This document shows, one piece after another, positions 49,272-62,092 of a stretch of 64,000 nucleotides of DNA (position 1 is the stretch's first letter; each line of letters starts with the position of its first letter). The position numbers were made by a program, and so were the translations under genes. The stretch spans positions 8,271 through 72,270 of the forward strand of contig DF239160.1 of assembly GCA_000507305.1 (NCBI GenBank). The letters are read 5' to 3'. The notes beneath the pieces are model-generated. The model ran no database searches. It saw only the letters and a program-made list of their open reading frames with translations, and had not been told where the DNA came from. Origin of the DNA: Breviolum minutum Mf 1.05b.01 (lineage: Eukaryota; Sar; Dinophyceae; Suessiales; Symbiodiniaceae).

Positions 49272-50707
49272 CTGACAAAATGACACATTGATTCTACTTG
49301 ACCCTTTGAACGACTGAAAATGACAGCAACCTAGGGACAGCAGTGAATACTTCGAAGACACACCAAACCCGCGTGACGTAGACCTCGATTTAAAATCGAT
49401 GGCACACTGGACAACGTCAAATAGATACTCTGATGATTACCCTGATAAGCTTAAAGTATCAAGATTTCAATGGAACATGCTTTCCTCTCTCATCATTCTT
49501 GGCATCCATCAGAATTTGCTAGGGTGCACCCGTCATTATTGCAATAAAATCGATCTGAATATAGATATTATTCTGTAAGGTAGACCACAGGTAGAATTAT
49601 CCCTAAAGCTATACGCATAAATTTATATTTGCAGAACAACAACAACTACATCTGTATACAACGGTGCAAACATTAACATATATACACATATAAAGATACT
49701 ACGATGTGCTTTGAAAGCTAGGGGTAGCTTCTTGGCTCCCTGTTATGAGCCTGTTATGAAGGGATTTTAGATACGCCAGGTCCTTAGCTCCTGTCCAGGC
49801 ACGAGGCACAATCTATGTATACACATGTATACAGAGAACCAATATATATATATATATATAGATATAAATATAGATATATACATACATATTGTTGGAGGAA
49901 ATCCTTCACCAGCTGGGATTTATAACACCCTGGAAATAATGGGATAAACTACCTATCAACTGGTTAACAGGATTTCTTCCATCAACAGTACCATTCTTAT
50001 CAACAAATTACGTAGACTGAGTTGGACGCCACCAATTTCAACCGAAGTGCAGGTTCATCCCAAGGTGTCATCAATGCTAAGACATGACCAATGCCTCGCA
50101 CACGCTGTTCGAACTCCTGGCATGCAGCAAAATCTCTCTAAATTCTGGGTCATCATATGTAGTCTTTAAAGTCAAAGAAAAACATGACATGCATATGTGG
50201 TTTAGATTCGAATTTACACTGAATTAGGCCGTATAAATATGTCTGACAATATCAGTATATTCTGCTCAAACACATCCCAATCTTATAGGTTGATCTCGGT
50301 ATTCCAGGGCCAGAAATCCGGACCATTGTCTTCACAGCCTCAAAAAATAATGTTGAAGCTAAAAGGATCTGGGCAAATAAACTTGGAATTCAAAACCATA
50401 TACCCCTGAAAACTAACGGCTGGACACCCAAAATGATGGGCCTTGGAAAAGCTGACTCATGTTAATTATGGCATCTAGGTATCTTTTAATTTGTAGGGAT
50501 CGTTAGTAACCTGGCTTATTTCACCCTATTCAGGGGAAGTATCTATGCTACTTATAAAGGGGTAAAAAAATCCATTTACAAAGTACTACTGTTGATGGCT
50601 GAAATCCTGCACCACCTGGCATGTCTTGCATGATAGCACCTTTGATGCTTCCCCCTGCCTGCAACCCCATAATTTCAATGTTGGGATGACATCGGCGATT
50701 ATGTTAC

Positions 50708-50761
50708 CTTTCCCAACCAAGGCTGCATTTCCGAAAGTCGTTGACTTCGTTAAAACCCCTC
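50708..50761 (-). CDS. Candidate short exon
   Basis: Seventeen codons plus one base (GVLTKSTTFGNAALVGK), acceptor TTCGACAG|G and donor AAAG|GTAACA, phase 1 to 1. It lies in a GC-rich island (50640-50870). Isolated, with no partner exon identified. Confidence 0.35.
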
Positions 50762-51049
50762 CTGTCGAAAGTCTTCGAAGGGAATTGTGAGGCCTAGCGC
50801 TTCTGCCTAGCGCGCTGAGGTGCTTTCTGCTACCCTGTGAGTTGGAGGATTCTGGGGGTTCTGAACAGCTCCTTCCAAAAATAGGGGGTGTGAAAACCCC
50901 CAAAATGGATGGTGAAAATAATGGGAATCCCTATTTTTTAATGGATGATTTGGGGGGAAAACCCACTATTTTCGGAAACATCCATTTAGTCGGAAGATAC
51001 ACACCATCCTTAAGGGGTCTTCCTCATTGCTCCCCCAATAGGGTATAGT

Positions 51050-52320
51050 TTCTGCTTGCATTTCTTTTGTTTGAGAAAATTTGGTCTTTAATCCCAGAGT
51101 CAGATATCCTGAGAAAGATTGAGAAAGTATCAAACATCGTGTTGTTGATATTGTTTGTGATGAAAACAGAAAGGATAGATATATAAAGATATCTGATGGA
51201 TATATGTATATATTCTATTTATATATATAGTGTAGATCAAAATGTCCAAACATCAAGGTACAATTGCGATATAAAACATGTAAACCTCGTGTTGTTTCAA
51301 AAGAAAACATGCCAATTTTGTGACCTCTTCACCCGCCTCCTTCACCCGGTGCTGATTGATGCACAAACAGCAAATCCAGAAAAACGTTCCTGGCATTCAG
51401 ACATATCGATTCAGAGGAGTCCATCATGCATTGGAAAAAAATCTCCCAAAACTCCAAGCTCTTTTCTTACGAAGGCACCATCCAACAAGTTGTTTTGTCC
51501 CTCAAAAGTGGCCAAACCAAAGCATTTCAAAGACGGTCAAAAACAATCTGAATTGAAACAAAGCCCTGGATTAAGATTGGGGATGAGAACCAACCCAATT
51601 TGATGGAATGACATCAACGAGTCTGAGTTATGTTTGTTCGTTTTTTGTAGTTCATGTCAGGTTGAGAGATACAAGAAACTTGATTGGCAGCGTTGATAGT
51701 TCCTAGATCTTGCAGAGCCCCTGACAATTTCATAAAAAGCCGGTTCAAGGTTCGAAATGCCAACATATTGCCAACATACCTGTGGCACACAAGAATAGTT
51801 GTTTTTTTCTCAAAAAAGTAACTGAATAGGCAAAAGTAGATGGGTGTCCTTTGTGATTTTTTCCATGTTTGTCCACATCTTCAAGAAAACAATCTGGTAG
51901 TAGCATGGTCGTAAACCTATCTTTTAGGGAGAAATCTCCATACCAGGCACCGTAAACTAACATTGTTCAAATCCAAGATTCTCATCTTGTTGCATTCCTT
52001 GGTATCACAATGATGTACCAAAGAGGTGATGATGTCATCAACCAAATAGCGCCAAGAATAACCTCAAGGGCCGCAACAACAACAATATGAGGATTGAGGA
52101 TCACAGCCTGATACTGCAAGCGTCATTTAGGATATGTTGCAATAAAATGATGGAATCATGTTCAAATTATGTATAAATAAACGGAACTAAATACATACAA
52201 GGTGTATGTATATACGCAACGTGCATCCACATATGTGTATATAAATATATATATGTATATGTGTGTGTAGATAGCGTATATCACTTGTCAGTTCACCGTT
52301 CTCATTTTGATCTGGTATTT
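51050..52320. other. Stretch with weak exon candidates only
   Basis: TA-rich tracts at 51180-51235 and 52200-52275. A minus-strand open segment near 51770-51950 ends at a GTATGT donor, and a 30-nt minus segment (GQNNLLDGAF) lies before GTAAGA near 51470; both are too weak to call. Confidence 0.5.
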
Positions 52321-52328
52321 TTCAGTCG

Positions 52329-52844
52329 ATGATTTGGATAGGTGCTTCTCTGCTTGATGTTTGGATGATACAGCCCAGTTACTTAGCGATCAGTAGCTGG
52401 TTAACCAGAGTTCTTTACCCCTGCGATAGTAGGGATGTAGCTAGAGGCATAGTGGTATACGTGCCCTTTGGAACACTTTATTTCTACTTCACTGCAAAAT
52501 CAATCAAGGGCAGTTTCGAGGGAATCCCCTCATATAGAGGTTATGATACAGAAGCTAATCGCCAACCAACTCTGTTTGGTGATGCTGGCCAAATGCCACC
52601 AGAAAACACACCAAACTCCATCATTGACGAATACATTGATTGGTTGTGGTGTGGTTGCTCACAGAAAAAACAACCATCCAAGGTAGATTTGGAGTTCTTA
52701 GTAATCTACATGCATCAGCGTGACCCCCTGACCTTAAAGCGTACCTTATATAACTTTCAAATAAGATCAGGCTTTGACACTTCTCTTATCCAACTCGGAA
52801 CTAGTATCTGCTTGAAGAGTCATGTTTCACAACCCCTGAAGTGA
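52329..52844 (+). CDS. Longest open frame, unknown, plus strand
   Basis: 171 codons uninterrupted, the longest open frame in the window and on the strand opposite most candidate exons. It contains GDAGQMPPENTPNSIIDEY followed by IDWLWCGC, and a late basic stretch. No domain recognised; the N-terminal part is hydrophobic. It may be a relic of a transposon protein, a plus-strand gene without introns, or chance. Confidence 0.3.
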   Translation: MIWIGASLLDVWMIQPSYLAISSWLTRVLYPCDSRDVARGIVVYVPFGTLYFYFTAKSIKGSFEGIPSYRGYDTEANRQPTLFGDAGQMPPENTPNSIIDEYIDWLWCGCSQKKQPSKVDLEFLVIYMHQRDPLTLKRTLYNFQIRSGFDTSLIQLGTSICLKSHVSQPLK

Positions 52845-54544
52845 GATAGCATGAGACTTGGGTATGTGGTCGGACAAACAAACACACCATAAGACAATTA
52901 AGAGGTTTCTATCTTCAAGTCGCTTCCAATCACACAAATCATGAATATGCCATAGAGTAAAATCAAAACTACCAAAAATCATCAGAATTTTTTGGGATGG
53001 TGAGCTTTGCCATAGAAATCGATCAAACTGACTGCGTGAAAATTCCATCCATCCCAGATACTCAGCATGAAATTTGCAACACCCACATGATCTTCACCTT
53101 GAGATTGTTCGGCCGGAAGGTTTCCAGAAAATCCGTTCAAGTGTTCAGTGGTCCAATCTTGTACCCCATTGAAAACTAACATAGCTCCCGAAAATTGATG
53201 GTTGGAGGATGACATGTCCTTTTAACATGGTCCCTTTTCAGGGGGCAAGCGAGTTTTTTGAGGAGTATTTCTTGACGCCGACGTCTTAGTCTACGAAAAT
53301 CGATTTGAGCAAAACGAACTCTTAAAGGATGAATGACATCATACTTGAACAACTAAGCAGCATAATCCCAAATGTCCACTGAACAACCAGCGTGTTAATC
53401 GCTGCATGTATGAGAAACTCCAATCCTTGTGTACTGTTGATGGCCCAATGTACTCCACCTTATGGTGAATGTTGCCATGTTTCTATATAATTGTAGGATA
53501 TCTTCCAAGTAGACATTTGCAGGTGCTATGTTGTTTTTGTTTCCATGCTTCATGATGGTGCCGTAGGAATTCCTTTTGTTGGACCCCCCCCATTGGCACC
53601 TTGTACCGCATGAACGTAGGACGAGCCCAGCTTGCCAGTCTTTGGACACATGACGTCCCGACCACGTTCCCGGATGGCAGGCTCAATATCATAGACTCGC
53701 GCAGAAGAAACCTCCTGCAGCGACATTCATACCATATGATCCAGGAATGGTGTATTCACCTACAGTATCCTAGAAAAATCAACCAACTGTATCCAAATGT
53801 AGGCGGATGCACCTTTCATAGATGGTAGGGGCTAAGAAATGTCGCAAATTTTCACTCTTTTTTCCTGCTTGAGGGACTTCCATTAACACGTCATGGAAAC
53901 AACATCATATTTAGCTAAAACTAAAACTGCTTGAATTTCTGATTGCTCTTACCATGATCAAGTCCAACAGTGAGGATCGATTTTTTGTTGACAGAAGTGC
54001 TTTGAATGGATGAGCTAGAACAAGGAACAAGGTGAACAAACCGTATACTGACATGAACTTCAACAAAAACTGGTAACTTTGCCTACCATCAAGTCCCTTA
54101 ATAAAAAGGGACTATATACGAAGGCCCATATTTTTTGTGTAAGCCTTTTTTTGTGTAAGCCATTCTGCAAGTCATACTCAAGAGGTTTGGGTCTAAAGGC
54201 CTTCGTCTGGTGGTGGATTTTGGTTGGTTTCCAAATCAACCAATCATGGCACCTGCCCCAGCACCTGCCCAAGTCGGGATGATTTTTTTCCAAAAAAACA
54301 ACAACAAAAAACAACCACCAATGTTAAGGTTGGCCACATCCGAAAAATCCATTTTGAAATGTCCAAACAGATAGGATTGTCAAATAAACACATGACTAGT
54401 TGGTGGTTTCAACCACCCCATTTGAAAAATATTCTCGTCAAAATGGGAATCATCCTTCCCCAAAATAGAGGTGAAAATACCAAAAAAAAATCTGAAACAG
54501 CCACCACCTATAGACATGAATTTTAATGCGCTGACCAATTATAC

Positions 54545-54645
54545 AGTACCCTTGGACCCCAAAACCATGAAAAATGAAGGTTTTACACCCCCAATATATG
54601 GGTTATAAACCCCTAAAAATGAAGGTTGTGGGTTCCCATGGTAAT
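54545..54645. repeat. Repeat: CCATGAAAAATGAAGGTTTT..GGGTTCCCA
   Basis: Dispersed, about 90 bp, partly palindromic. Related stretches: 2305-2400, 13862-13965, 42830-42925, 55465-55550 (inverted) and 61240-61335 (inverted). Variable copies; no terminal duplication identified. Confidence 0.65.
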
Positions 54646-55794
54646 GACCATTTCGGCCTTTTTCGGCCGAGCTGGTCCGACTTCGAAAACAACTTCCACC
54701 CAAAGGACCCATGGATTCAGTCCTGACCATTGGATCGAATCCAATCTAAAAAGTCTCCGGTCCTCAGGAAAATGCCCCGTTTTTTTAGCTAAAAAAAGAT
54801 GCACCACAAAAACTTGTGTTTTAAGTGTTAAGTTGAAATCAGATATATCGTCAACTGAGATAAACATGTAAAAATCCGGGTGTGTTTCTATCATTCGAAT
54901 TTACAACTGCTTTAATATGATGTTCATCAAATGCGAGTTTTGTATTGAGTGACGATATTCAGTGTTGTACTTGTTTGTTTGGTGATACAAAAACTCCGAT
55001 GGAAGTCCATCAACACTTACAAGCATGCACATTTGGTCTAGTGGCAATGTTGCTGCTGGATTCAAACCCAGTTGAAAAATACAATATATAGTGTGATCCA
55101 CTCAGCGCATCGAGTGGGAAAACACATCCTTCGAAAAATTCCCAGATTGTGAGCCATTTGTTTCAATCAAACAGAGGTTGATGGTGTTAGGTCGAGCATG
55201 AACAACAGGAACTGTTTTTGTTTGGGGGCTCTTAATCTCTTATGACTCCAAACAGGATTTCATAAGATCCGAGAGAGCTATGTGGAAAAAGTAGATGTAT
55301 ATCAGTAGTAGACTATGTTGTTGTCGTCGTTCTTGTTGGTGACGTTGCAAAGAAAAAAACGCAAAGGTTCGAAACGAGCACTTGGAGGACCCAAATTCAT
55401 TCTGGCCCTCAAATCGCTCAATGATTCATGAGTTTTTGGATGAGGTAGTTGTGTTTTTATTTACCCGGGGAACCCACAACCTCAATTTATAGGGCTTATC
55501 GACGATATTTTTCGGGATTGATCTTTTTTCACGGTTCTTGGGGTCCAAATCCACGAACATGATTACACACATAACTATATGTTGCTGTAAGATTCACAGA
55601 GCATCATTCATGTCTGAAGGGAAACAAACTCAACATTCCCTTGACTTGTCTGGTCAGAAGACGTGTGTTGTGAAGCGTCTTTTTTTGTTTGCCAACCAAC
55701 CACCTCAATCAGCCTCTGAAACAAAAAACAAACACCAAAATCGTTAACAAAACAATATCAAAAGCATTTGAACCACACACACACACACACTTAC

Positions 55795-55975
55795 TTTTAC
55801 TTCACTGAACCGAGTCTCAAGTGATGGCAGCTAACCCCGGTCAATTCAGAAGATGTGACGGACTCCAGCGCAGTATCAAAGGGCGGAAGCGACATGAGCT
55901 CGAAAATCCGCACCTCCCTTGTGATGTTGTCAATCTGATTCACCAAGACTCTAGTTACTTGGTGCTTTGAAACGC
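55795..55975 (-). CDS. Two candidate exons (55914-55975 and 55795-55830)
   Basis: The first reads VSKHQVTRVLVNQIDNITRE (acceptor AAAAAAG|G, donor GAG|GTGCGG, phase 1 to 0). The second reads LPSLETRFSEVK (acceptor GGGGTTAG|C, donor AAA|GTAAGT, phase 0 to 0). A further in-phase short exon may lie at about 56047-56089 (acceptor GCTTAG|G, donor GTAAGT). Not recognised. Confidence 0.4.
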
Positions 55976-57597
55976 CTTTTTTTTGAAACATACCTGCTCA
56001 TGAAATTGGATCATTTCCACATTTTTGGGGGTATCAACTTACCACAATTGGTAAATGCATTGTTTGAGAAGCAGGGACCTTTTCCCTAAGCTATTAAACT
56101 GAATAAGCTTGCGCTTGGGGGGAACTGTTTCAGCTATCTGAACCCTTTGCTTGTGAAAAAACAACTGTGACTTAATACTTCCAGTAGATGATGATCCTTG
56201 AATGCTGATTCTATGCACACATAGAAATATAGTATGGCTAAAACTGCATATACAATTCTTACACATATCATCTTGGCAAAAAAAATAGCTGACCAAGTTA
56301 GGTCAATCCAAAGATGTGCTGAGCTTCGGATGAATTTTCAAACATGGACCCAGAGTACGGGCAAGCAGCGCTTGCAGCACATCTGGACAACAAAAGACCC
56401 GGCACATTCTTTAGTTGGACTCCTCTGAAATAATGGTGGAAATCATCAACATAATGATTCATCTGGGCCACCTCCACATAGCTGGAAGAAACACAACCAA
56501 ACAGCAGGGTTCACCAATAGCTTGGAAACCCAAACAGGTGTGCTGGTGGTTGGAAAAATCGTTTAAGGAAAACCTGCGAAACAAAATCATCTCCTGTACC
56601 AGGAGAAAACGCCAAAGGCTTTCATCCATTGATGAGTTGCTTATGGTTGGTAGCAAAGCCTGTCGTAGGGCCAATGCATGAAGTAGAGAATTTTGAGGGG
56701 AAGATTCCTAGAATAAACATGAATGAATGATCAATTGGCCAATTAAAAACAACCACTAAGGCTCTCATCATTCTGCCCTCCTGGAAACCAACATATCTAT
56801 CACCTTTCAAAGGTACTTTTGAGTTGATGATTTTCCGAACTTCCCCAGGTGGGATATGTTAGTTCCCTGGCGGGGACCATCTCGTCACCCCGGGCCAAAA
56901 TCACACCTGCTTTCCCGAGCTCGCTGAAACCCCGAGCTCGCGGGAAAGGCGTTTTCCACGTACCTGGCGCGCCGGTTCAGCGAAACTTCCACTGCCGTTA
57001 AAGCGTTCGAAAGCTCACACTAAAAACCAATACTGTAAGAGCTTTGCAATTTTTGATGCATGGAATCATATTTAAGGGTTTGGGATCAACACAAAATATG
57101 AAGACTAAAAAACACCTACTCAGAAGGTCAGAAAGCTCTCTTATTGAGCTGGCGGTGAGTTTTTTTCCAGAGATTCAAGCTCAAGCACGTTCTTGTGACT
57201 TCTTGAATGCCAATGTGTTGCATCTATTGTAATGTATTTATGTTTTAAACATATACACATGTATATAATTGTTTATTGAACTATAAAATGACACTTTACA
57301 TGAAACATAACGGCGATCATCTTTCAAATCGGTTCCAAAAAGGTTGCAGCACAAAAAGGAATCAGAAGTATTTACAATCCCAGTCACATAGCTCAAAAGA
57401 AGACCTTAGAAGGCATACTGGCTTACAGCAGTGGGAATTCAAGACAAGAAAACGCATTCTTTTTTTAGGAGTTGCTATAGTCAGTCAACATTGTCTGAAA
57501 TCTATCCTTTCCATACAATTTGTTGGAAAACAGCTGATCAAAACAGTCCATGCCCTCTCCACACACTAGTCCACTTCATTTGACATCAAATCTTGAC

Positions 57598-57705
57598 ATA
57601 CTGTTGATGGAAGAAATCCTGCACCATGGGATGCACAAAACCCTGTAAATAACGGGACATTTACCATACCAACTGGTGCAGGATTTCTTCCATCAACAGT
57701 AGTTT
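57598..57705. mobile_element. MITE family 5 (TACTGTTGATGGAAGAAATCCTGC)
   Basis: Inverted ends TACTGTTGATGGAAGAAATC and GATTTCTTCCATCAACAGTA, core with CCCTGTAAATAACGGGACA. Other copies: 17936-18045, 24735-24820, 25478-25713 (interrupted by family 4), 27906-27997, 34984-35070 (partial), 49887-49993, 50586-50630 (partial) and a diverged compound copy at 29461-29640. Confidence 0.85.
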
Positions 57706-58241
57706 GCAAAAATCACAAGGCTCTGGTGGAGTTTTTTCTTGTTTCATATCCAACACCCTTTTCGTCGACCCTTATTCAGCTCAAAAGCGATGTTCGGATC
57801 TTGAAAAACTTTCCATCACAAGAACAAAAATGCAGGGTTTACACCCCTGGAAAATGAACATAGATACCAAACATCAATAAAAGAAGATGGGCCGTGGAAA
57901 ATGTATATACAGTATCTCCTTTCAAATTTGGCTACTTACTTTGGGTATCGTTGTTAGATTTGCAGGGGGGTTAAACAAACATCCTTCAATGGATAGTTTC
58001 TTTGATCCTACTTCATGAACCCTCAAAGTCGCAACATTCCAATATCTCCATCGATTTTCTGTGAGATTTTTGTGGTCACATGACATCCTGACTTTTAAAC
58101 ACACCCAAACAAAAACATGGAAAATTAACATGGAACTTCACAAAAATGGAGGCTTGGTTCAGATGATTTTCCCTTTTCAAATTGGGTAAAATCTTTAGGT
58201 TCCATGTTACTTTTCTAGGGAGCACACCCTCCGGTCCCCAC

Positions 58242-58327
58242 CTGCAAAGCGTTCAGAGCACAATCAGCAGACTCGCACTGGTCATCTCCAGCAAGTTCCA
58301 GTTCCATGGATTCCATGGATTCCACAT
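58242..58327 (-). CDS. Exon of a probable secreted dinoflagellate protein (CALNALQ motif)
   Basis: Twenty-eight codons plus two bases, with ESMELELAGDDQCESADCAL continuing to NALQ. The acceptor is GGGCCGCAG|A and the donor CAG|GTGGGG, phase 1 to 0. An acidic run with a Cys pair and C-A-L-N-A-L-Q is a motif I recall near the N-termini of many predicted Symbiodiniaceae extracellular proteins (recollection, not checked). Neighbouring exons were not found. There is a local direct repeat (ATGGAATCC twice). Confidence 0.58.
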
Positions 58328-59684
58328 CTGCGGCCCAAAGAAGTCCCACCTTTGCTGTTGGATGTGCCGCAGAAAAACAACCTACCAGTAGGGGTTTCCT
58401 CCAATGGTACCGTTTCCCCAACAATTTCCATGGTTTTTTTTCCTACTTAAAAGTGATCATCATTTTGGGGTGTGAAATGGGGGTATATCACCATTTAAGG
58501 AAACACCCACCTGGTCCCCATGTCCAAGATCAACCAAATGAGCACTTGAGGCACTTGAACAAAAATTTTGCGACTCAAAATGACTCATGACCTTCTGAAA
58601 GGTCAGAATTTCAGTGAACTGAGCCATGAAAAAAAAGGCCGTATACTTTCCATTGAATCCTGGTTGTTTAAGAACGGGATCCTTATTTCATGGGTTTGTG
58701 AAATAATCCCCATATAACTGGGTAGTCAACCAAATGTTTCATCTACCCTGTGATTTTGAGGATTCTGTGGTTCTGAAAAGCTCCTCATTTAGGATCGGAA
58801 AATAAATCATCCGGTTCGCTTCAAATCGCTCCTCCAATATTAAACAGGGTAGTCACGAAATAGAAGAGGGACATTTCTGCAAATTCTGGAAAAGGGAATT
58901 TCCAAACATATTTTGTCAAATTCTAGTAGGTGAGCATGAACAAATACACCAAACAAAACTACGAAGTATCCCATCCCATTCTACAGGTTGTTTTTTTTTA
59001 ATAGAGTATACCATAAGGAACTATAAAAAACATCCCTAAACCCCTTGTATAGTTTCCCCCAATATGAGTCAAACAAATGGAGTCATGTTTTGGTAAGGCG
59101 GGGGTCATTAGATTACCAACCCAAACAATGCACTATTCAGGGGAAATGGGAAATCCATCAAACAGTACCATAGATTTGCATCAAGTTTGATCCCCCAACA
59201 AAATGGGATCCCAATGAAATGACCCCAAAAATGACTCCCAACAATTGGACAAACTTGGTGGCTTTGAAGAAAGAAATGATGGATTTTCCCTCTGAGGATT
59301 CCTTTTCTTTCAGGGGATAGTTGGATGTACATACCCCGATCCCAACGTACCTATGGGAAATCCATGAAAATCCCTATATAAGCCCTATATAGTGGGTATT
59401 TATGGGTTATAATCCCCAAGAATCCCTTGAGAACACAATAAATACCATGGGTGCACTGTTGGGGGTACACCCAATTGTCCCTTGATTCTTCAAACAAAAA
59501 AACACCACGCATGTTGGCACCTGAAGAGCGTGAAGGCATCGCAACCGCCACTTCCTGATAGAAATTTCCCCGATGTGATGACCCGCATAAAAACAACGAG
59601 TTGTTGACAGATCTCAATGTACAAATTTGAAGCACAACTTGGCATGCATGTATTTTTGTGCATATAAATGTAAGTATATCCTGC

Positions 59685-59784
59685 CAAAACAAATGCAACT
59701 TGTGCATCTAATGATTCATCTGCGAAAAAACTTTGTGATCCATCTGCAGTAGCTTCGTAGATCTCCAGATTGAAGCCAATCATT
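59685..59784 (-). CDS. Candidate exon, GC donor
   Basis: Thirty-three codons (MIGFNLEIYEATADGSQSFF, ADESLDAQVAFVL), phase 2 to 0, acceptor CAAAAAAG|A and donor TTG|GCAGGA. Protein-like composition; not recognised. Confidence 0.4.
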
Positions 59785-60468
59785 CTTTTTTGAAGACTCC
59801 CCCAGCAACAGTGGCAAGTAGAGGGCATCGGTATCCCCTACTGCAAAACATGCAATTCATCCTGAGGTGCCTGCTGGGAGAGGGAGCACCACAAATGAGT
59901 CATCAATATTAAGCACATCACTTTAAACATCTTTAAACCAACAAACATACCGTTTGAAAGAGACAGCCACCACAGCTACAACCACTTTTTTTGAGTTTCA
60001 TGTTTGAACTGCTTTACCTCATGATCTCATAAGTTTCACCCTGAAATAGGGAGCTGGTGATTGAAGCCACCACATTTCAATCTACCCTACTACTTGTTGG
60101 ACCCCGAAATTGAGATCATACTAGTGGGTATTTCAACTAAATCAGATTTCTTTTGATTTTTCTTTAGGGGGTTCAACAATTTTGAGTCACAGCAAACTTA
60201 TAAGATCTACATGATGTAGACCAAAGTGAAGGAGAGCTGAGAAGGAAAAAACACTTACAAACTGTCAGACTGGGTCCACATAATTTCCCATGCTTTCACA
60301 AACAAGAAAACAAATCAGCCAAAGAATCAAATATCAAGTTGCCACTCTATTCTTATCCTTAGAACTCTGTTCCTCCACAAACAAACAGCAACACATCACT
60401 GTCAAATGAAAGGTTTCCATCTCAAAATGACCTGAAATGATGGGGAATTTCCCGAAGTTATCACCCAC

Positions 60469-60519
60469 CTTTTTGGGAGATCAACATCACGTGACATCTG
60501 TGTTGGATCTACCCATCCC
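60469..60519 (-). CDS. Candidate short exon (GWVDPTQMSRDVDLPK)
   Basis: Fifty-one bases between TTTTCAATAG|G and AAAAAG|GTGGGT, phase 2 to 2. Both splice sites are good. Isolated. Confidence 0.4.
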
Positions 60520-61139
60520 CTATTGAAAAGGTAATAAACCTGGTGGTGACCGTTGCTGGCTATGGGGGTGAATCCAAAGTATGTGTAATTTGGGGGCAGA
60601 AACGTATCTTGCATTCCTTCCCGAACATGTGTGTTTTCGCGCTCCCAAAAAATCTCTTGTTGCATGTTGTTGTTAAACATCTGTTTTTATTCGTTTGACT
60701 TACTGAGTTCAACAACAACAACATTTGCAAATCCTGTCAAATTAGCTTCCACAATGGAACCCCTCCTAATCTGTATAGTTGTCTATCACCCACTTACAGT
60801 TAGGATAAAACTAGGGTTTGATGGGACAGTTAGCAAACTCTAGACCCTCGTACTGCAAGGAGCATTAATAAAAGGGACAACAGCCGAGTCTCATGTGTGT
60901 ATCATATAACATTGTGACATTCAAGAAAAACATCAATGCATTATACATTCGCTATTACTTGTCCATATGTAACGACTTTATCTAATTTCACCCCGAATAT
61001 GATCAAAAGTCAAGCATCACAATGCGTTTCTGTATCCTTTTATCCTCCGCACCAATGTCTTGCCCAAGTTTTCATGCACCAAGACTCATCAAAAGAGCTA
61101 ATTGTCATGAAAACATAAATTGTAAGTTTCTTGAACCAG

Positions 61140-61214
61140 GACGGCTGCACGAATACAACAACTTCATACCTGACGATTCGACGATTGTCGTCGGTGAAAG
61201 TTGGTGTTTTAGAG
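61140..61214 (+). CDS. Candidate plus-strand exon
   Basis: Twenty-four codons (RLHEYNNFIPDDSTIVVGES, WCFR) between CTTGAACCAG|G and TTAGAG|GTGAGC, phase 1 to 1. It conflicts with the mainly minus orientation; a minus frame over the same bases also ends at a GTATGA donor. Confidence 0.3.
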
Positions 61215-61498
61215 GTGAGCAGAAAACCAATCATTAACTCCATGGGAACCCAAAACCTTCATTTTTGGGTGGTATAACCCATATTTTAGGGATGAAAACC
61301 TGCATTTTTCATGGTTTTGGGGTCCAAGGGCTGGTGATTTTATGATCCACTGATATAAACAACAGGACTTTACAGCAGGTTACCAAATTTCATCCAGCAA
61401 GATATGTGAATTGCACCGAAAGAATAGCACATGGCAATTCTCCTGGAGCCATCCCCAAAAAGCCACAAAAACCATGAGAACAGTATAGAGAATCAGAC

Positions 61499-61555
61499 CT
61501 TCAATATGTCTGGCGCTCGCCCTTGCGCCCTCTTGCGCGGCCCTGCATTTTTTTC
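61499..61555 (-). CDS. Candidate short basic exon
   Basis: Nineteen codons (EKNAGPRKRAQGRAPDILK), phase 0 to 0, in a GC-rich patch. The acceptor is GATATAGAG|G and the donor AAG|GTCTGA. Confidence 0.4.
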
Positions 61556-61993
61556 CTCTATATCATGCTCTCAAAATCCTATCTGCCCCGAAGATGTGAT
61601 TGAAAGGAGGGTTTTTCAGATTATTTGCATCAAGTTTGATCCATCCCACCAAAATGGGTCCCACTTAATGATCCCTGTATCATGGGTGAATTCGCATGAT
61701 GATGCAAGAAGCAAGGCTGTTCACATAGTGTAAGCTGGGATGCAAAAATCCCCCTCTCCAATGGATGTTGATGTAGGTTGACACCAAACAAATGAGCCTG
61801 TTTTCGTATTGTTTTGTTTGCAAAATGCAGGTGAAAGGTGAAACAAAAACCTACCATACATAATCCTATTGAAGCTGAAGGGGGAAAAAACAACTATGTG
61901 TAGATCTAAAAAATAATGATTGCATCAAATTCAACCAGCAAGGATTCGCTAGATTTTTCAACTACCCTTGATAAACCATATCCTGATAGTTAC

Positions 61994-62092
61994 GAATCTC
62001 GTCATCAACTTTCGCTTTTTCGAGCCGGTGAGGCTGGCTTCTTCTCCCCACAGCTTTTCTCAGCCTCACTTCGTGTGTCTCCCCTCGTCTCA
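61994..62092 (-). CDS. Candidate exon, charged helix
   Basis: Thirty-two codons (RRGETHEVRLRKAVGRRSQP, HRLEKAKVDDEI), phase 1 to 1, acceptor GTTTTTCGCAG|TG and donor ATTC|GTAACT. The plus strand is also open here for 120 codons, but its product is low in acidic residues and lacks splice sites. Confidence 0.48.

Noticed and set aside
56234-57569. Plus-strand open frames of 62-97 codons, one ending at a GTGAGT donor (about 57150)
   Set aside because: No acceptor or partner exon and no recognisable product; too common by chance in this DNA.
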